A DNA stretch of 64,000 nucleotides from Hyphomicrobiales bacterium (GCA_900474095.1 UCOA01000082.1:16318-80317), one strand, 5' to 3'. Counted from the stretch's first letter, positions 26,935 through 36,919 are shown. The notes: generated by a model not told the origin, from the letters alone. Numbers and translations are program-made.

Positions 26935-28149
26935 CTACTTGTCCACCTCGGCCATCACCGGGTCGAGACTGCCCAGCACGGCGATCACGTCCGCCAGATA
27001 ATGCGCATTACTCGTCCCGAACAGTCCCTGAAGGTTGACGAACGACGGTGCCCGCACCTTCATACGGAACGGTTTTTCCGACCCGTCGCTGATGATATAA
27101 AACCCGAGCTCGCCCTTTGGTGCCTCTATTGCCGAATAGACCTCGCCCTTGGGTACCTTGAAGCCATAGGCCGATAGGTCGAAGTGCTGGATCAGCGCCT
27201 CCATCGAGCAATGGACCTTGTCCTTGTCCACGGGGAAAGCGATCGTCGGCATGTCGATCTGGAACGCCCCCCCGGGCATCTGGTCGAGGCATTGTTCGAT
27301 GATCCGGACGCTCTCGCGCATCTCTTCGACCCGGCATTGCCAGCGCGCGTAGCAATCGCCCTCGTCGCGGATGATGACGTTGAAGTCGAGCCGGTCATAG
27401 ATCTCGTAGGGATCATCGCGGCGAATGTCCCAATCAACGCCTGAGGCCCGCAGATTCGGGCCGCTCAGGCCAAGATCGATACCATCCTCGGCGGAGATCA
27501 CGCCGATCCCCTGCGTGCGCTTCAGGAACACGCGATTCTTCTCAAGCAGCCGCTCGTAGTCGCGAATCCGGTTCGGAAAGATGTCGCAGAATTCCCTGAT
27601 CTTGGCGAGGCACCCGTCAGGCAGGTCCTCGCGCACGCCGCCGACCCGGCAGAAGGACGTATGCATGCGCGCGCCGGTGATCATTTCCATAAGATCCATG
27701 ATCATTTCGCGCTCGCGCATGGCATAAAGCAACGCAGTCATTGCACCCAGGTCCATCGGCAGCGCTCCGGTGATCAGGACATGGCCGGAGATCCGTGCCA
27801 ACTCGGCCATCAGCACGCGGATATACTGCGCTCGGATCGGCGCTTTGATGCCGAGGAGCTTCTCCACCGCCAGCGCGAAGGCCAGGTTGTTCGACGGCGG
27901 GCAAAGGTAGTCGAGGCGGTCCGTCAGCGGGAAAATCTGGGTGTAGGTGAAACTCTCGGCCAATTTTTCTGTGCCGCGGTGGAGGTAGCCGATATGTGGA
28001 TCTACGCGTGTGACATACTCGCCGTCCAGCTCGAGGACGAGCCGCAGCACCCCATGCGTGCTGGGATGCTGGGGGCCGAGATTGAGAAGCACCTCCTTGG
28101 TGTTGAGCGCTTCGCCTTCCGGCCTGCTCAATTCCGTGACTTCGGTCAT
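26935..28149 (-). CDS. nuoD: NADH-quinone oxidoreductase subunit D
   Basis: 404 residues. The 49-kDa subunit, which with NuoB forms the quinone reduction site. Motifs: LGPQHPSTHGVLRLVLELDG (with the quinone-site His), HIGYLHRGTEKLAE, DRLDYLCPPSNNLAFALAVE and the C-terminal PSFVNLQGL and GSLDPVMAEVDK. It is separate from nuoC, unlike the enteric nuoCD fusion. Ribosome site GGGAACCTG. Sits 30 bases after nuoC. Confidence 0.95.
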   Translation of the reverse strand: MTEVTELSRPEGEALNTKEVLLNLGPQHPSTHGVLRLVLELDGEYVTRVDPHIGYLHRGTEKLAESFTYTQIFPLTDRLDYLCPPSNNLAFALAVEKLLGIKAPIRAQYIRVLMAELARISGHVLITGALPMDLGAMTALLYAMREREMIMDLMEMITGARMHTSFCRVGGVREDLPDGCLAKIREFCDIFPNRIRDYERLLEKNRVFLKRTQGIGVISAEDGIDLGLSGPNLRASGVDWDIRRDDPYEIYDRLDFNVIIRDEGDCYARWQCRVEEMRESVRIIEQCLDQMPGGAFQIDMPTIAFPVDKDKVHCSMEALIQHFDLSAYGFKVPKGEVYSAIEAPKGELGFYIISDGSEKPFRMKVRAPSFVNLQGLFGTSNAHYLADVIAVLGSLDPVMAEVDK

Positions 28150-28179
28150 TTCAGGTTCCCGGGGTAGAGCGGCCTCCCT

Positions 28180-28716
28180 TTATGGAATGTTCCTGGTGGC
28201 AAGATCCGGCAGCGTCGGCGGCGGACCTTCGGCACCGAAGGGGTTCAACTTGTCTTTGTAGCCCCGCAAGGGAAAGTCCTTGCGCTGGGGAAAGCCCTCG
28301 AACCCTTCCCACATGTAGATCCGGCGCAGATCGGGGTGGCCCTCGAACCTTATCCCATACATGTCCCACGCTTCGCGCTCATGCCAATTGGCGGTCCGCC
28401 AGACACCCGTAACCGACGGAACCCGCGGCGGATCGCCAAGGCGGCACTTGATGCGAACGCGCCATTTGTTCGGCAGCGAATAGAGGTGGTATACGGCCTC
28501 GTAGCGCGGCGCCTCGGGGTAATGATCGACGCCGCAGATGTCTGACAGGAAATTGAACCGCAGAGCCGGGTGCTCCTTTAGAAACTGGCAAAGCTCAACG
28601 ATCATTTCCGGCGGAACCGCGAAGGCATGGACACCATGAGCAAAGCCAAGATCGTCGATTGCCTCGCCGAATCGCTCCGCAATCGGACCGCGGTTGAGGG
28701 GCGTCTCTACGCTCAT
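28180..28716 (-). CDS. nuoC: NADH-quinone oxidoreductase subunit C
   Basis: 178 residues. The 30-kDa structural subunit of the hydrophilic arm; no cofactor. Typical [20 protein letters not shown], and the family signature [20 protein letters not shown], followed by the [13 protein letters not shown] tail. Its ATG overlaps the nuoB stop (ATGA), so translation is coupled. Confidence 0.95.
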   Translation of the reverse strand: MSVETPLNRGPIAERFGEAIDDLGFAHGVHAFAVPPEMIVELCQFLKEHPALRFNFLSDICGVDHYPEAPRYEAVYHLYSLPNKWRVRIKCRLGDPPRVPSVTGVWRTANWHEREAWDMYGIRFEGHPDLRRIYMWEGFEGFPQRKDFPLRGYKDKLNPFGAEGPPPTLPDLATRNIP

Positions 28717-29216
28717 GACACCGCGACCCGGTCTAGAGGAGTCCCCGCCAGCGCCCGAGATTTGTTGATCTTCTCCTGAAGCAGAAGGAAGCCATGCATC
28801 AGCGCCTCGGGCCGCGGCGGACAGCCGGGCACATGCACATCCACGGGCACGAAGGTTTCTGCCCCTTGTACCACGGCGTAGGTGTTGTAGACCCCGCCCG
28901 AGATAGCGCAGGTGCCCATCGCGATAACCCAGCGCGGCTCCGGCATCTGGTCATAGAGCCTGCGCACGACCGGAGCGAATTTTCGCGTCACCGTGCCGGC
29001 GATGATCATCACGTCGGACTGGCGCGGCGATGGTCGGAACACCACGCCGAACCGGTCGAGATCGTAGCGTGCACAACCGGCGGAGATCATCTCGATGGCA
29101 CAGCAGGCAATACCGAAGGTCTCGGGCCACAGAGCCGATTTTCGGCTCCAGTTGATAACACTCTCGGCCGTGGTGAACAGCACGCTGTCGCGGATCGCAT
29201 TGTTTACGCCTCCCAT
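28713..29216 (-). CDS. nuoB: NADH-quinone oxidoreductase subunit B
   Basis: 167 residues. Carries N2, the last iron-sulfur cluster before quinone. Ligands visible: the adjacent pair in [11 protein letters not shown], then [10 protein letters not shown] and [11 protein letters not shown]. Overlaps the nuoA end by 13 bases and the nuoC start by four. Length normal for alphaproteobacterial NuoB. Confidence 0.95.
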   Translation of the reverse strand: MGGVNNAIRDSVLFTTAESVINWSRKSALWPETFGIACCAIEMISAGCARYDLDRFGVVFRPSPRQSDVMIIAGTVTRKFAPVVRRLYDQMPEPRWVIAMGTCAISGGVYNTYAVVQGAETFVPVDVHVPGCPPRPEALMHGFLLLQEKINKSRALAGTPLDRVAVS

Positions 29217-29569
29217 TCCAGCGCTCCCTTCAGCCAGGCGTAGGCGAAGCCCACGAGCAGCAGCAATATGAAGACGAACATCTCGACATAACCGACCAGC
29301 CCGATGTCTTTCAGGACGACGGCCCAGGGAAAGAGGAACATCGTTTCGACATCAAAGACCACCAACAGGATCGCAAGTATAAAGAATTGCACCCTGAAAC
29401 GGCCCCCGGCGGCCTCGCCAGCTGGGTCCATCCCGCATTCATAAGGCATGTTCTTTTCAGGATAGGGATTGGACGGGCGCAGGAGCGAGGAGACAAACAG
29501 CGTTACCCCTGCCACCAGAACAATTCCGGCGGCCATGACAAGAACCGGGAGGAACTCCGTTGCAGCCAT
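29204..29569 (-). CDS. nuoA: NADH-quinone oxidoreductase subunit A
   Basis: 121 residues with three predicted membrane helices. Typical motif [20 protein letters not shown] in the loop bearing the conserved Cys near the quinone channel, then [20 protein letters not shown]. It starts a tight A-B-C-D-E-F-G block but is preceded on the same strand by nuoN at a 155-base gap, so a second promoter may lie there. Confidence 0.95.
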   Translation of the reverse strand: MAATEFLPVLVMAAGIVLVAGVTLFVSSLLRPSNPYPEKNMPYECGMDPAGEAAGGRFRVQFFILAILLVVFDVETMFLFPWAVVLKDIGLVGYVEMFVFILLLLVGFAYAWLKGALEWEA

Positions 29570-29724
29570 ATCGCTTTGCCCCGGTCACCCACCAAAGGGC
29601 TTTCCTCAGGTCGCGCCGCCGACCATTCGGGACCGGCAATGCGTCGCTCAGGGAAGGGACTTGGGCTATCCTTTCTTTAACAGCCAGTCTATTCCGTCGG
29701 GCGGATCAATGCAAATCCAATAGA

Positions 29725-31164
29725 TCAGTCGCCAAAAACCGAATATTGGGCAAGCCTCAGAAACCACGCCGGAAATAGGCCAATGCCGATGGTGCCCAAG
29801 GCGGTGAAGGCGAGCGTGGTGCGCACCATGGGCGTCAGCGCCGGGTCGAACACCCTCTCCGGCTCGCGCATGTAGATCACCATGACAATGCGAATGTAAA
29901 AATAGGCTGCGACGGCGCTCAGCAGCACTGCTATCACCGCCAGCATGACAAAACCTCGCTCGACGAGCGCGACAAGCACGTAGAACTTAGCGAAGAACCC
30001 GGCGGTCGGCGGAATGCCGGCGAGCGAGAACAGATAGAGCAGCATCAGAAGCGCGAGCCCGGGATGAGACTTGGCGAAGCCCGCATAGTCGTCGATGACC
30101 TCGCCCGAGAAATCGCCGTTCCGCATCATGATCACGGCGGCGAAAATGCCGAGATTCATGAAAGAGTAGATCAACAGGTAGAGCATCACGCTGGCGATTC
30201 CATCGGCACCGCCGGCCACTACGCCGAAGATGGCGAAACCGGCATGGGCGATGCTGGAATAGGCGAGCAGGCGCTTGAAATTATCCTGCACCAGCGCGAC
30301 GAAACTACCGAGCGCCATTGTAACCACCGCAATGACGGCGACGATGATCCAGACGTTTGAGGCTGCGACCAGCGGGTTGAGAAACACCCGCAGGATGACC
30401 GCGAAACCAGCAGCCTTGGCGCCGACCGACATGAAGGCGGTGATCGTCGTCGGCGCGCCTTCATAGACGTCTGGCACCCACATGTGAAACGGCACCGCGC
30501 CGACCTTGAAGACCAGCCCTGCGACGATGAAGACCACAGCCAGCAGCAATCCGGGATCAAGCGGATCGCCAGTCACCGCCGCAGTCATCCCGTCCAGTTG
30601 CGTCGTACCGGTGAGCCCGTAAATCAGCGAAACGCCGTAGAGGAAAATCCCGGTCGAAACCGCCCCAAGAATCACGTATTTTAGCGCGGCTTCGTTCGAC
30701 CGCCGCTCTCGCCGCAGGAAGCCGGTCAGCACATAGGTGCACAGCACCATCAGTTCGAGACCGACATAGATCGATAGCAGATCGATCGCCGAGGCCATGA
30801 TCATCATTCCCGACAGGGCGAAGAGTATCAGGACATAGTATTCGCTGCTTCCGATCCCTTCGATTTCGGCATATTTCCGCGAGAGGAGGAATGTCAGAAC
30901 AGTGGCTAAGTAGAATACGAACTTGAAGAAGACCGCGAAGCGGTCGGCGACGAACATGCCTGTGTAGGCCGGCCGCACCTCGCTCGCCAGCATGAGTGTC
31001 CCCAAGGCGGCCATCAGCACGATCGCGACGGAAGCCCAGACGAGCAAATGTTCCTGCCCCTTGCGCACAAACTGTCCCAGGATCAGCAGGATGCAGGCGC
31101 CGATGATCACCACAATCTCGGGCACGCTTGCGAGAGCGGACTGGAAAAGTGCTGCGGCGGTCAT
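29725..31164 (-). CDS. nuoN: NADH-quinone oxidoreductase subunit N
   Basis: 479 residues from MTAAALFQS; the ATG overlaps the nuoM stop (ATGA). Antiporter-like pumping subunit nearest to the A/J/K/H core. Conserved features: LYVGLELMVLCTYVLTGFLR with the key Glu of TM5, VGAVPFHMWVPDVYEGAPT with the TM7 Lys region just before, LLAYSSIAHAGFAIFG with the discontinuous helix. Fourteen predicted helices. 155 untranslated bases follow before nuoA. Confidence 0.95.
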   Translation of the reverse strand: MTAAALFQSALASVPEIVVIIGACILLILGQFVRKGQEHLLVWASVAIVLMAALGTLMLASEVRPAYTGMFVADRFAVFFKFVFYLATVLTFLLSRKYAEIEGIGSSEYYVLILFALSGMMIMASAIDLLSIYVGLELMVLCTYVLTGFLRRERRSNEAALKYVILGAVSTGIFLYGVSLIYGLTGTTQLDGMTAAVTGDPLDPGLLLAVVFIVAGLVFKVGAVPFHMWVPDVYEGAPTTITAFMSVGAKAAGFAVILRVFLNPLVAASNVWIIVAVIAVVTMALGSFVALVQDNFKRLLAYSSIAHAGFAIFGVVAGGADGIASVMLYLLIYSFMNLGIFAAVIMMRNGDFSGEVIDDYAGFAKSHPGLALLMLLYLFSLAGIPPTAGFFAKFYVLVALVERGFVMLAVIAVLLSAVAAYFYIRIVMVIYMREPERVFDPALTPMVRTTLAFTALGTIGIGLFPAWFLRLAQYSVFGD

Positions 31165-32633
31165 TGGCCGCTCCCTTTGTGCACCTGCGTCAGCAGATGC
31201 TTCACCGAGGCGTCGATGATGTTGAGAAAGGGTTTTGGATAGAGCCCGATCCAAACCACGAGGACGGCCAGCGGCAGAATCGCAACCATCTCGCGGGTGT
31301 TGACGTCGCGTATCTTAAACCGGGCGCCGACGCTGGCTGGACCAAGCGCGACTTTCCTATACATGCCAAGCAGATAAGCCGCGCCCAGCAATGCACCCAA
31401 AACAGCCGCCACGCCGGCGGCCAGGTTGGCCGCAAACCCGCCCGATAGCACAAGCAACTCGCCCACGAACGAATTCGTTCCCGGCAGCGCCATCGAAGAC
31501 AAGGTAAACAGCGCCAGAAACGTGGTATAGATTGGCGCCGCCTTCATCAGGCCGCCATAGTCGGCAATGCTGCGCGTATGTGTCCGCTCGTAGATCAGGC
31601 CGACGAACAGGAACAACGCGCCGGTTGTTACCCCATGATTGAACATTTGCAGGATGGCGCCCTCAAGACCGCGGAGGTTCAGCGCAAAAATCCCGAGCGT
31701 CACGAAGCCCATGTGACTAATGCTGGAATAGGCTACCAGCTTCTTCAGGTCGTCCTGTGCCAGCGCAAGCAACCCGCCATAGACGATTGCAAGCGCCGAA
31801 AGCCAAAGCATCGGCGTCGAATAATACACTGATGCCTCCGGCAGCATCGGCAGCGAGAACCGCAGGAAGCCATAAGCGCCCATCTTCAGGAGCACTCCGG
31901 CGAGAATGATGCTGCCGGCCGTCGGCGCCTGTACATGGGCGTCCGGCAGCCAAGTATGGACTGGAACCATCGGCACCTTGACCGCAAAGGCGATCAGGAA
32001 GGCGATGAACAGCCAGGACTGGACCCGGAAAGGCAAATCTTGCGCTGTCAAGGCGAGGATGTCGAAGGTCTCGCCGCCGTGGAAGTAGAGCACGATGACA
32101 CCGATCAGGAACAACAGGCTGCCCGCCAGCGTGTAGAGGAAGAACTTGAACGCCGCATAGACCCGGCCTTCGCCGCCCCAGATGCCGATGATCAGGTACA
32201 TCGGGATCAGCATCGCCTCCCAGAAGACGTAGAACAGGAACAGGTCGAGCGCGCAAAACACTCCGAGCATCAGCGCCTGCATGACCAGCAGACTGACCAT
32301 GAACGACTTCACCTTGTGGTCGATCGCGACCCATGAGGCGAGCACACAGATCAGGCCCAACAGCGCTGTCAAGAACACGAAGGGCGCGCTTATCCCGTCG
32401 ATGCCAAGCGCATATGTGATCCCGAGCGCGGGAACCCACAGCCGCGTCTCGGTGAACTGCATCTCGTGGGTCGTAGTGTCAAAGCCTGCCAGCATGGCGA
32501 CGCAGGAAAGAAGGTCGATGACGGTGACGCCCAGTGCAGTCCATCGCACCGCATCGTCGCTGCGAAGAAGCATCAGAACCGCTGCGCCGACGACGGGCGT
32601 GAAGACGATGAGACTGAGTAGCGGGAACTCCAT
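31161..32633 (-). CDS. nuoM: NADH-quinone oxidoreductase subunit M
   Basis: 490 residues from MEFPLLSLIVF with an AGGAGG site; the frame is open 94 codons upstream but lacks a membrane pattern there. Proton-pumping antiporter-like subunit. Motifs: LFLFYVFWEAMLIPMYLIIG (TM5 Glu), FAVKVPMVPVHTWLPDAHVQ (TM7 Lys), KKLVAYSSISHMGFVTLG, LPGTNSFVGELLVL. A canonical NuoM by sequence. Starts eight bases after the NuoL-like gene. Confidence 0.95.
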   Translation of the reverse strand: MEFPLLSLIVFTPVVGAAVLMLLRSDDAVRWTALGVTVIDLLSCVAMLAGFDTTTHEMQFTETRLWVPALGITYALGIDGISAPFVFLTALLGLICVLASWVAIDHKVKSFMVSLLVMQALMLGVFCALDLFLFYVFWEAMLIPMYLIIGIWGGEGRVYAAFKFFLYTLAGSLLFLIGVIVLYFHGGETFDILALTAQDLPFRVQSWLFIAFLIAFAVKVPMVPVHTWLPDAHVQAPTAGSIILAGVLLKMGAYGFLRFSLPMLPEASVYYSTPMLWLSALAIVYGGLLALAQDDLKKLVAYSSISHMGFVTLGIFALNLRGLEGAILQMFNHGVTTGALFLFVGLIYERTHTRSIADYGGLMKAAPIYTTFLALFTLSSMALPGTNSFVGELLVLSGGFAANLAAGVAAVLGALLGAAYLLGMYRKVALGPASVGARFKIRDVNTREMVAILPLAVLVVWIGLYPKPFLNIIDASVKHLLTQVHKGSGQ

Positions 32634-32641
32634 CGCACCTC

Positions 32642-34402
32642 CTAGCGCCACGCCACGGCAAAGACGACGGTTGCTGCGATCACACCGACAATCATTGCCA
32701 GCACGTAATGGGTCACAACGCCGGTCTGGAGCCGCCGCAAAGCTCCGCCGCCGCGCAGGATCAAACGAGCGACGCCGTTCACAACGGCGTCCACGCCGGT
32801 GAGATCGACCCGCATCCCGACGCGTGCCGCCCCGCGCAGGAAGGGCAGCGCCGTGGTCTCGGACACGTCGCTCACCGCTTTCTCGTAGCGCGCCAGTGGT
32901 TTTTCGGCGATCCACATGAACACCCGGGCGCCCTTGCGATAGAACCAGTCGGTGTCAAGGCTGATCGTGTTTTCGGGGTCGAGAGACCTGAGGAACAGCA
33001 CGAATCCTAGTGCGGTGAACATCAGCACGCCAAGGCTCTCGGTGACATGGACGCCCGTGTACGGTTGGAAGTCGACCGGATAAGGCAGCAAAGCGTAAAG
33101 CAACTGGGGGAACACCCCGATCACGATGCAAAGCACCGCCGCCATGCCCATAGCAACCAGCATGTTGCGAGGAGGTTCCCGCGCCTCCAGCCCCCGATCC
33201 GTTCCGAAGAACATGTAGTACGGGAGCTTGAGCCCGGTGTGCAAGAAAGTCCCTGACGACGCCATCGTCAGCGCCAGAACCACCATCGCGCGGTGATCCT
33301 GTCCGGCGGCGGCCACCACCATTGACTTCGTGACGAATCCTGAGAAGAACGGAAATGCCGAAATCGCGAAGGCTCCAATCATGTAGAGGGCCACGGTCAG
33401 CGGCATGGTTTTGTAGAGCCCGCCAAGCTCGGTGAGCTTGCGCCGCCCCGTGACGTAGATCACCGCTCCTGCGCCCATAAAGAGGAGCGCCTTGTAGAGG
33501 ATATGCGCGAAGGCATGCCCGGTGGCCCCATTCACTGCCATCTCGGTCCCGATGCCGACGCCCACGACCATGTAGCCCACTTGGCTGACGATGTGATAGG
33601 CGAGCAGCCGTCGGCAGTCGTTCTCCAGCACCGCGTAGATCACGCCGTAGAGCGCCATCGCAGTGCCCAGCCAAACGAGAAGCTCGGTGCCCGGAAACGC
33701 ACGGGCCAGCACATAGACGGCGGTCTTGGTGGTGAAGGCGCTCATGAACACCGCGCCGGTGACGGTCGCTTCCGGGTAAGCATCGGTCAGCCAGGCGTTG
33801 AGCGGAGGCACGGCGGCATTGAGCAGGAAGCCGGCCAGGATGAGGTAGGCCGCAATGCCCATCACGCCCTCGATGGGGCCGAAGAGAAGCGAACCTGAGG
33901 CGAACCCGTGGAGAATGACGCCACCGAGCAGAACGACGCCGCCGGTGATGTGAACCATGAGGTAGCGGAAGCCGGCGGCGACCGCCTGCCGACCGCCCTG
34001 GGCGAAGACCAGATAGGCAGAGGCAAACGCCATGCCTTCCCAAAAAAGGTAAAGGGTCAGGTAGTCGCCGGCGAAAACCACGCCAAGCGCGCTGCCGACG
34101 TAGACGAACGCAGCGACGTGCTGGCCGGCGCGCGTCAGGTGCAGCGCGTAGACCATTCCGACCAGCGCCATGATGGTGAAAACGGTGGCGAACACGATGC
34201 TCAGCTTGTCCACTTTCGCGATCATGATTTCCTGCCCGAAAAACTGCGCCGCGCCGTAGCTGCCTGGCTGCATCGCGAGCACGGCCAGGATCGCAAGTAG
34301 CGGGATCAGCAGCAGATAGGCCTTGCGGATTGCGCCCTTCAGGAGGGGGATTGGCAGGGCGCCGAGAATGAACAGCAGGGCGGGATGGACGAAGTCAGTC
34401 AT
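32642..34402 (-). CDS. NuoL-like / MrpD-like antiporter subunit with lateral-helix tail
   Basis: 586 residues from MTDFVHPALL (GAGGACC site). Proton-antiporter fold: LTLYLFWEGMAFASAYLVF (TM5 Glu), LLNAAVPPLNAWLTDAYPEA (here the usual Lys-HxWLPDA is PLNAWLTDA), RRLLAYHIVSQVGYMVVG. The last ~110 residues are special: LDTDWFYRKGARVFMWI, an amphipathic stretch, then LRRLQTGVVTHYVLAMIVG. This matches the lateral helix and anchoring helix found at the end of NuoL. So it probably occupies the NuoL position although its body is closer to Mrp-type antiporter subunits. One of four antiporter-type subunits in this operon. Confidence 0.85.
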   Translation of the reverse strand: MTDFVHPALLFILGALPIPLLKGAIRKAYLLLIPLLAILAVLAMQPGSYGAAQFFGQEIMIAKVDKLSIVFATVFTIMALVGMVYALHLTRAGQHVAAFVYVGSALGVVFAGDYLTLYLFWEGMAFASAYLVFAQGGRQAVAAGFRYLMVHITGGVVLLGGVILHGFASGSLLFGPIEGVMGIAAYLILAGFLLNAAVPPLNAWLTDAYPEATVTGAVFMSAFTTKTAVYVLARAFPGTELLVWLGTAMALYGVIYAVLENDCRRLLAYHIVSQVGYMVVGVGIGTEMAVNGATGHAFAHILYKALLFMGAGAVIYVTGRRKLTELGGLYKTMPLTVALYMIGAFAISAFPFFSGFVTKSMVVAAAGQDHRAMVVLALTMASSGTFLHTGLKLPYYMFFGTDRGLEAREPPRNMLVAMGMAAVLCIVIGVFPQLLYALLPYPVDFQPYTGVHVTESLGVLMFTALGFVLFLRSLDPENTISLDTDWFYRKGARVFMWIAEKPLARYEKAVSDVSETTALPFLRGAARVGMRVDLTGVDAVVNGVARLILRGGGALRRLQTGVVTHYVLAMIVGVIAATVVFAVAWR

Positions 34403-34649
34403 AATGGTCCTCGCGCCGCATGAGCCCACCCTGATGGCCGAGGAACTTGGAAACGAAAATCAGCAGCACGCATGACAAGAAGCCGTAGGCGGCCGACCAG
34501 CCCGGAAGCCAATCCCACATGTATTCGGCGTGTTCGCGAGAGACCAGCAAGTCGGCGATGACGATCAGAACAAGCACCAGATAGAACAGCCGGCGCCGCT
34601 GGTTCGCAAATTCTTCTTCACCAAAGAAACCGACCACGCGCTTGATCAT
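34395..34649 (-). CDS. Small membrane protein of the nuo operon (84 aa)
   Basis: Overlaps both neighbours: its ATG uses the stop of the upstream antiporter gene (ATGA) and its end overlaps the next start by eight bases. Reads MIKRVVGFFGEEEFANQRRR, then a membrane helix (LFYLVLVLIVIADLLV), an aromatic loop (YMWDWLPGWSAAYGF) and a second helix (LSCVLLIFVSKFLG). No standard complex I subunit matches. Tight coupling implies a structural partner of the two antiporter subunits (inference). Confidence 0.75.
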   Translation of the reverse strand: MIKRVVGFFGEEEFANQRRRLFYLVLVLIVIADLLVSREHAEYMWDWLPGWSAAYGFLSCVLLIFVSKFLGHQGGLMRREDHYD

Positions 34650-36112
34650 CTGACAACTCCTTCCGCCAAGGTGAGGAAATAGTCGGGGAAGATGCCCATC
34701 GACAACGACAGGACGGCGGTCGCAACCAGCGGGATCGTCATCAGTGGAATTTCACGGATCACCGTCGCCGGGCTCTCCTGCGCCTCCGTCCCGAAAAAGG
34801 CGACATAGCTGACCGGCAGGAAGTACGCGGCGTTCAGAACCGAGCTCGCCAGAAGCACGATCAGGAACGCGATTTCTCCCGCCTCTACCGAGCCCCACGC
34901 CAGATACCACTTGCTGACGAAGCCCCCGGTCGGTGGCACCCCAATCATGCTGAGCGAGCCGACGAAGAAAGCGCCCATCGTCCAGGGCAGTCTCCGGCCG
35001 ATACCTGCCATGTCGCTGATGTTGCGCTTGCCAGACGCGCAATAGATCGACCCCGCGCAAAAAAAGAGCGTGATCTTGGAGAACGCATGAGCCGCAATGT
35101 GGATGATCCCGCCGACCATCGCAACCGGCGACAGCAGGACCGCGCCGAGCAGGATGTATGAGAGTTGGCTGACCGTGGAATAGGCGAGCCGTGCCTTTAG
35201 GTCGTCTCGCGTCAGGGCGTAGACGGACGCCATCAGGATTGTGAACGAGACCAGATAAGCCGTGGCGATGCCCAGCCCCAACCCGTCCACCAGACCCGTG
35301 CCGAAAACATGGAACACCACCCGCAGTACGCAGAACACGCCCATTTTTACCACGGCCACCGCATGCAGGAGTGCACTGACGGGTGTCGGCGCCACCATCG
35401 CGGCAGGCAGCCAGGCATGCATCGGCATCACCGCAGCCTTGGCGAACCCGAAGAGGTAGCAGAAATAGACGACCGTCAGCATCGGCGCCGAGGCATCGAC
35501 CCGCGAGAGCAGCCCTCCCGCCATAAAATCGAGCGACCCCGCAATGTGGTAGGTCAACGCCAGCGCGGCGAGAAGCACGCTTTTCGACGCGCCCATTAAA
35601 TAGACGAGATACTTGCGGCTGCCCCTCCATCCCTCTTCGTCCTCGTGGTGGTAAACGAGCGGATAGGTCACGAGGCTGAGTATCTCGTAGAAGATCACCA
35701 GCGTGAACAGATTGGCGGCGAAGGCACCTCCCACCGCCGCCGCAAGGCTGGTGGCGAAACAAGCGAAGAACCGGGTCTGCGCATGTTCGTTCAAATGCCG
35801 CATGTAGCCGATGGAATAGATGGCCGCCACGATCCACAAAAGCGACGAGACGGTGGCAAATACCATGCCGAGCGCATCGACCCGGAAAGCGAAGTCAATG
35901 CCAGGCAAAATCTCGAACAGGCGCAAATCGACCGTGCCGCCCGCCAGCACCGTGGGCGCCATCGAGGCGACTATTGCGAACATGGCGACCGCAGCCAACG
36001 GCGAGACGACATCGCGGAGTTTCTCGCGGTTGTTCAAAAGGAGAATCGCAAAGGCGGCCAGGCCTGCGACGGCGACGGCGAGCAGCGGCCGGATCGACAT
36101 CACCGGGTCCAA
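34646..36112 (-). CDS. Extra antiporter-like (MrpD-like) subunit of complex I
   Basis: 488 residues from a TTG at 36112 (AAAGGA eight bases ahead; ATG at 36100 is the alternative). Fourteen-helix proton-antiporter fold: LFTLVIFYEILSLVTYPLVY (TM5 Glu), GFAKAAVMPMHAWLPAAMVA (TM7 Lys), KARLAYSTVSQLSYILLG, HAFSKITLFFCAGSI. No lateral-helix extension. Closer to Mrp/Hyc-type antiporter subunits than to NuoM. Together with NuoN, NuoM and the NuoL-like protein it makes four pumping-type subunits, one more than classical complex I. Five bases after nuoK. Confidence 0.87.
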   Translation of the reverse strand: MDPVMSIRPLLAVAVAGLAAFAILLLNNREKLRDVVSPLAAVAMFAIVASMAPTVLAGGTVDLRLFEILPGIDFAFRVDALGMVFATVSSLLWIVAAIYSIGYMRHLNEHAQTRFFACFATSLAAAVGGAFAANLFTLVIFYEILSLVTYPLVYHHEDEEGWRGSRKYLVYLMGASKSVLLAALALTYHIAGSLDFMAGGLLSRVDASAPMLTVVYFCYLFGFAKAAVMPMHAWLPAAMVAPTPVSALLHAVAVVKMGVFCVLRVVFHVFGTGLVDGLGLGIATAYLVSFTILMASVYALTRDDLKARLAYSTVSQLSYILLGAVLLSPVAMVGGIIHIAAHAFSKITLFFCAGSIYCASGKRNISDMAGIGRRLPWTMGAFFVGSLSMIGVPPTGGFVSKWYLAWGSVEAGEIAFLIVLLASSVLNAAYFLPVSYVAFFGTEAQESPATVIREIPLMTIPLVATAVLSLSMGIFPDYFLTLAEGVVR

Positions 36113-36116
36113 GCCG

Positions 36117-36422
36117 CTATCCTTTCATCATGGTCACTTCGTCGACCTTGAGGGTGGATTTATTCCTCACAAGGGCGACCAAGATACCGAGAGCGACGGC
36201 AACCTCCGCCGCAGTGATTGCGATGACGAAGATCGCGAAGATCTGCCCGCGGAAATCGCCGAAGTAACGCCCGAAAGCAATGAAATTGATATTGACGGAG
36301 TTAAGCAGCAGTTCGAGCGACATCAGCACGACCAGAATATTGCGCCTGAGCAATACGCCTGCTGCTCCGATCACGAACAGGATCACTCCGAACAATATGT
36401 ACCACGAGAGAGGCACCATCAC
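36117..36422 (-). CDS. nuoK: NADH-quinone oxidoreductase subunit K
   Basis: 101 residues, three membrane helices, MrpC-like. Contains the two conserved membrane Glu in [18 protein letters not shown] and [18 protein letters not shown]. It forms part of the proton channel region next to NuoN. The ATG overlaps the nuoJ stop (ATGA). Confidence 0.95.
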   Translation of the reverse strand: MMVPLSWYILFGVILFVIGAAGVLLRRNILVVLMSLELLLNSVNINFIAFGRYFGDFRGQIFAIFVIAITAAEVAVALGILVALVRNKSTLKVDEVTMMKG

Positions 36423-36919
36423 CCCTGCTCCTTGCGCGCCAGCACGATGGCGCCGACCAGAGCTGCCAGCAGGATGACGGAGGCGACTTCAAACGGCAGC
36501 AGATAGTCGGCGAAAAGTGTCGTACTGAGTTGCCTGACCTGATCTCCACCTGCCGTCGCGGCGGGCTCCATGACCGAAAAGCGGTCGCTCCAGAGCACGA
36601 GGACAAGCATCTCGACCCCAAGCAGGAAGAGGAGCACCAGAGCCGGCAGGTTGCCGCCCGGCACGAAGCGTTGCAACACCGCTTCGCGCACATCGATCAT
36701 CATGATTACGAACAGGAACAGGACCATGATCGCGCCGACATAGACGAAGATCTGGATGACCGCGAGAAACGGCGCCTCGAGCAGGACGAAGACTGCGGAG
36801 ATCTGCAGGAAACACGCCATCAGCGCCAATGCGCTGTGAACCGGATTCCGCGCCACGACCACCGTCAGGGCCGTGATCACGGCCACCGTAGCGAACAGAA
36901 GAAAGAACCCCTGATCCAT
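36419..36919 (-). CDS. nuoJ: NADH-quinone oxidoreductase subunit J
   Basis: 166 residues from MDQGFFLLF, chosen because GGAGGGTCGGGG precedes it and the first helix starts there; a longer frame to 36949 exists. Five-helix core subunit with the pi-bulge region [17 protein letters not shown]. First gene of the minus-strand operon, so the main promoter should lie just upstream. Confidence 0.94.
   Translation of the reverse strand: MDQGFFLLFATVAVITALTVVVARNPVHSALALMACFLQISAVFVLLEAPFLAVIQIFVYVGAIMVLFLFVIMMIDVREAVLQRFVPGGNLPALVLLFLLGVEMLVLVLWSDRFSVMEPAATAGGDQVRQLSTTLFADYLLPFEVASVILLAALVGAIVLARKEQG

Noticed and set aside
32955..34043. 362-codon minus frame inside the NuoL-like gene
   Set aside because: Out-of-frame shadow of a membrane protein gene.
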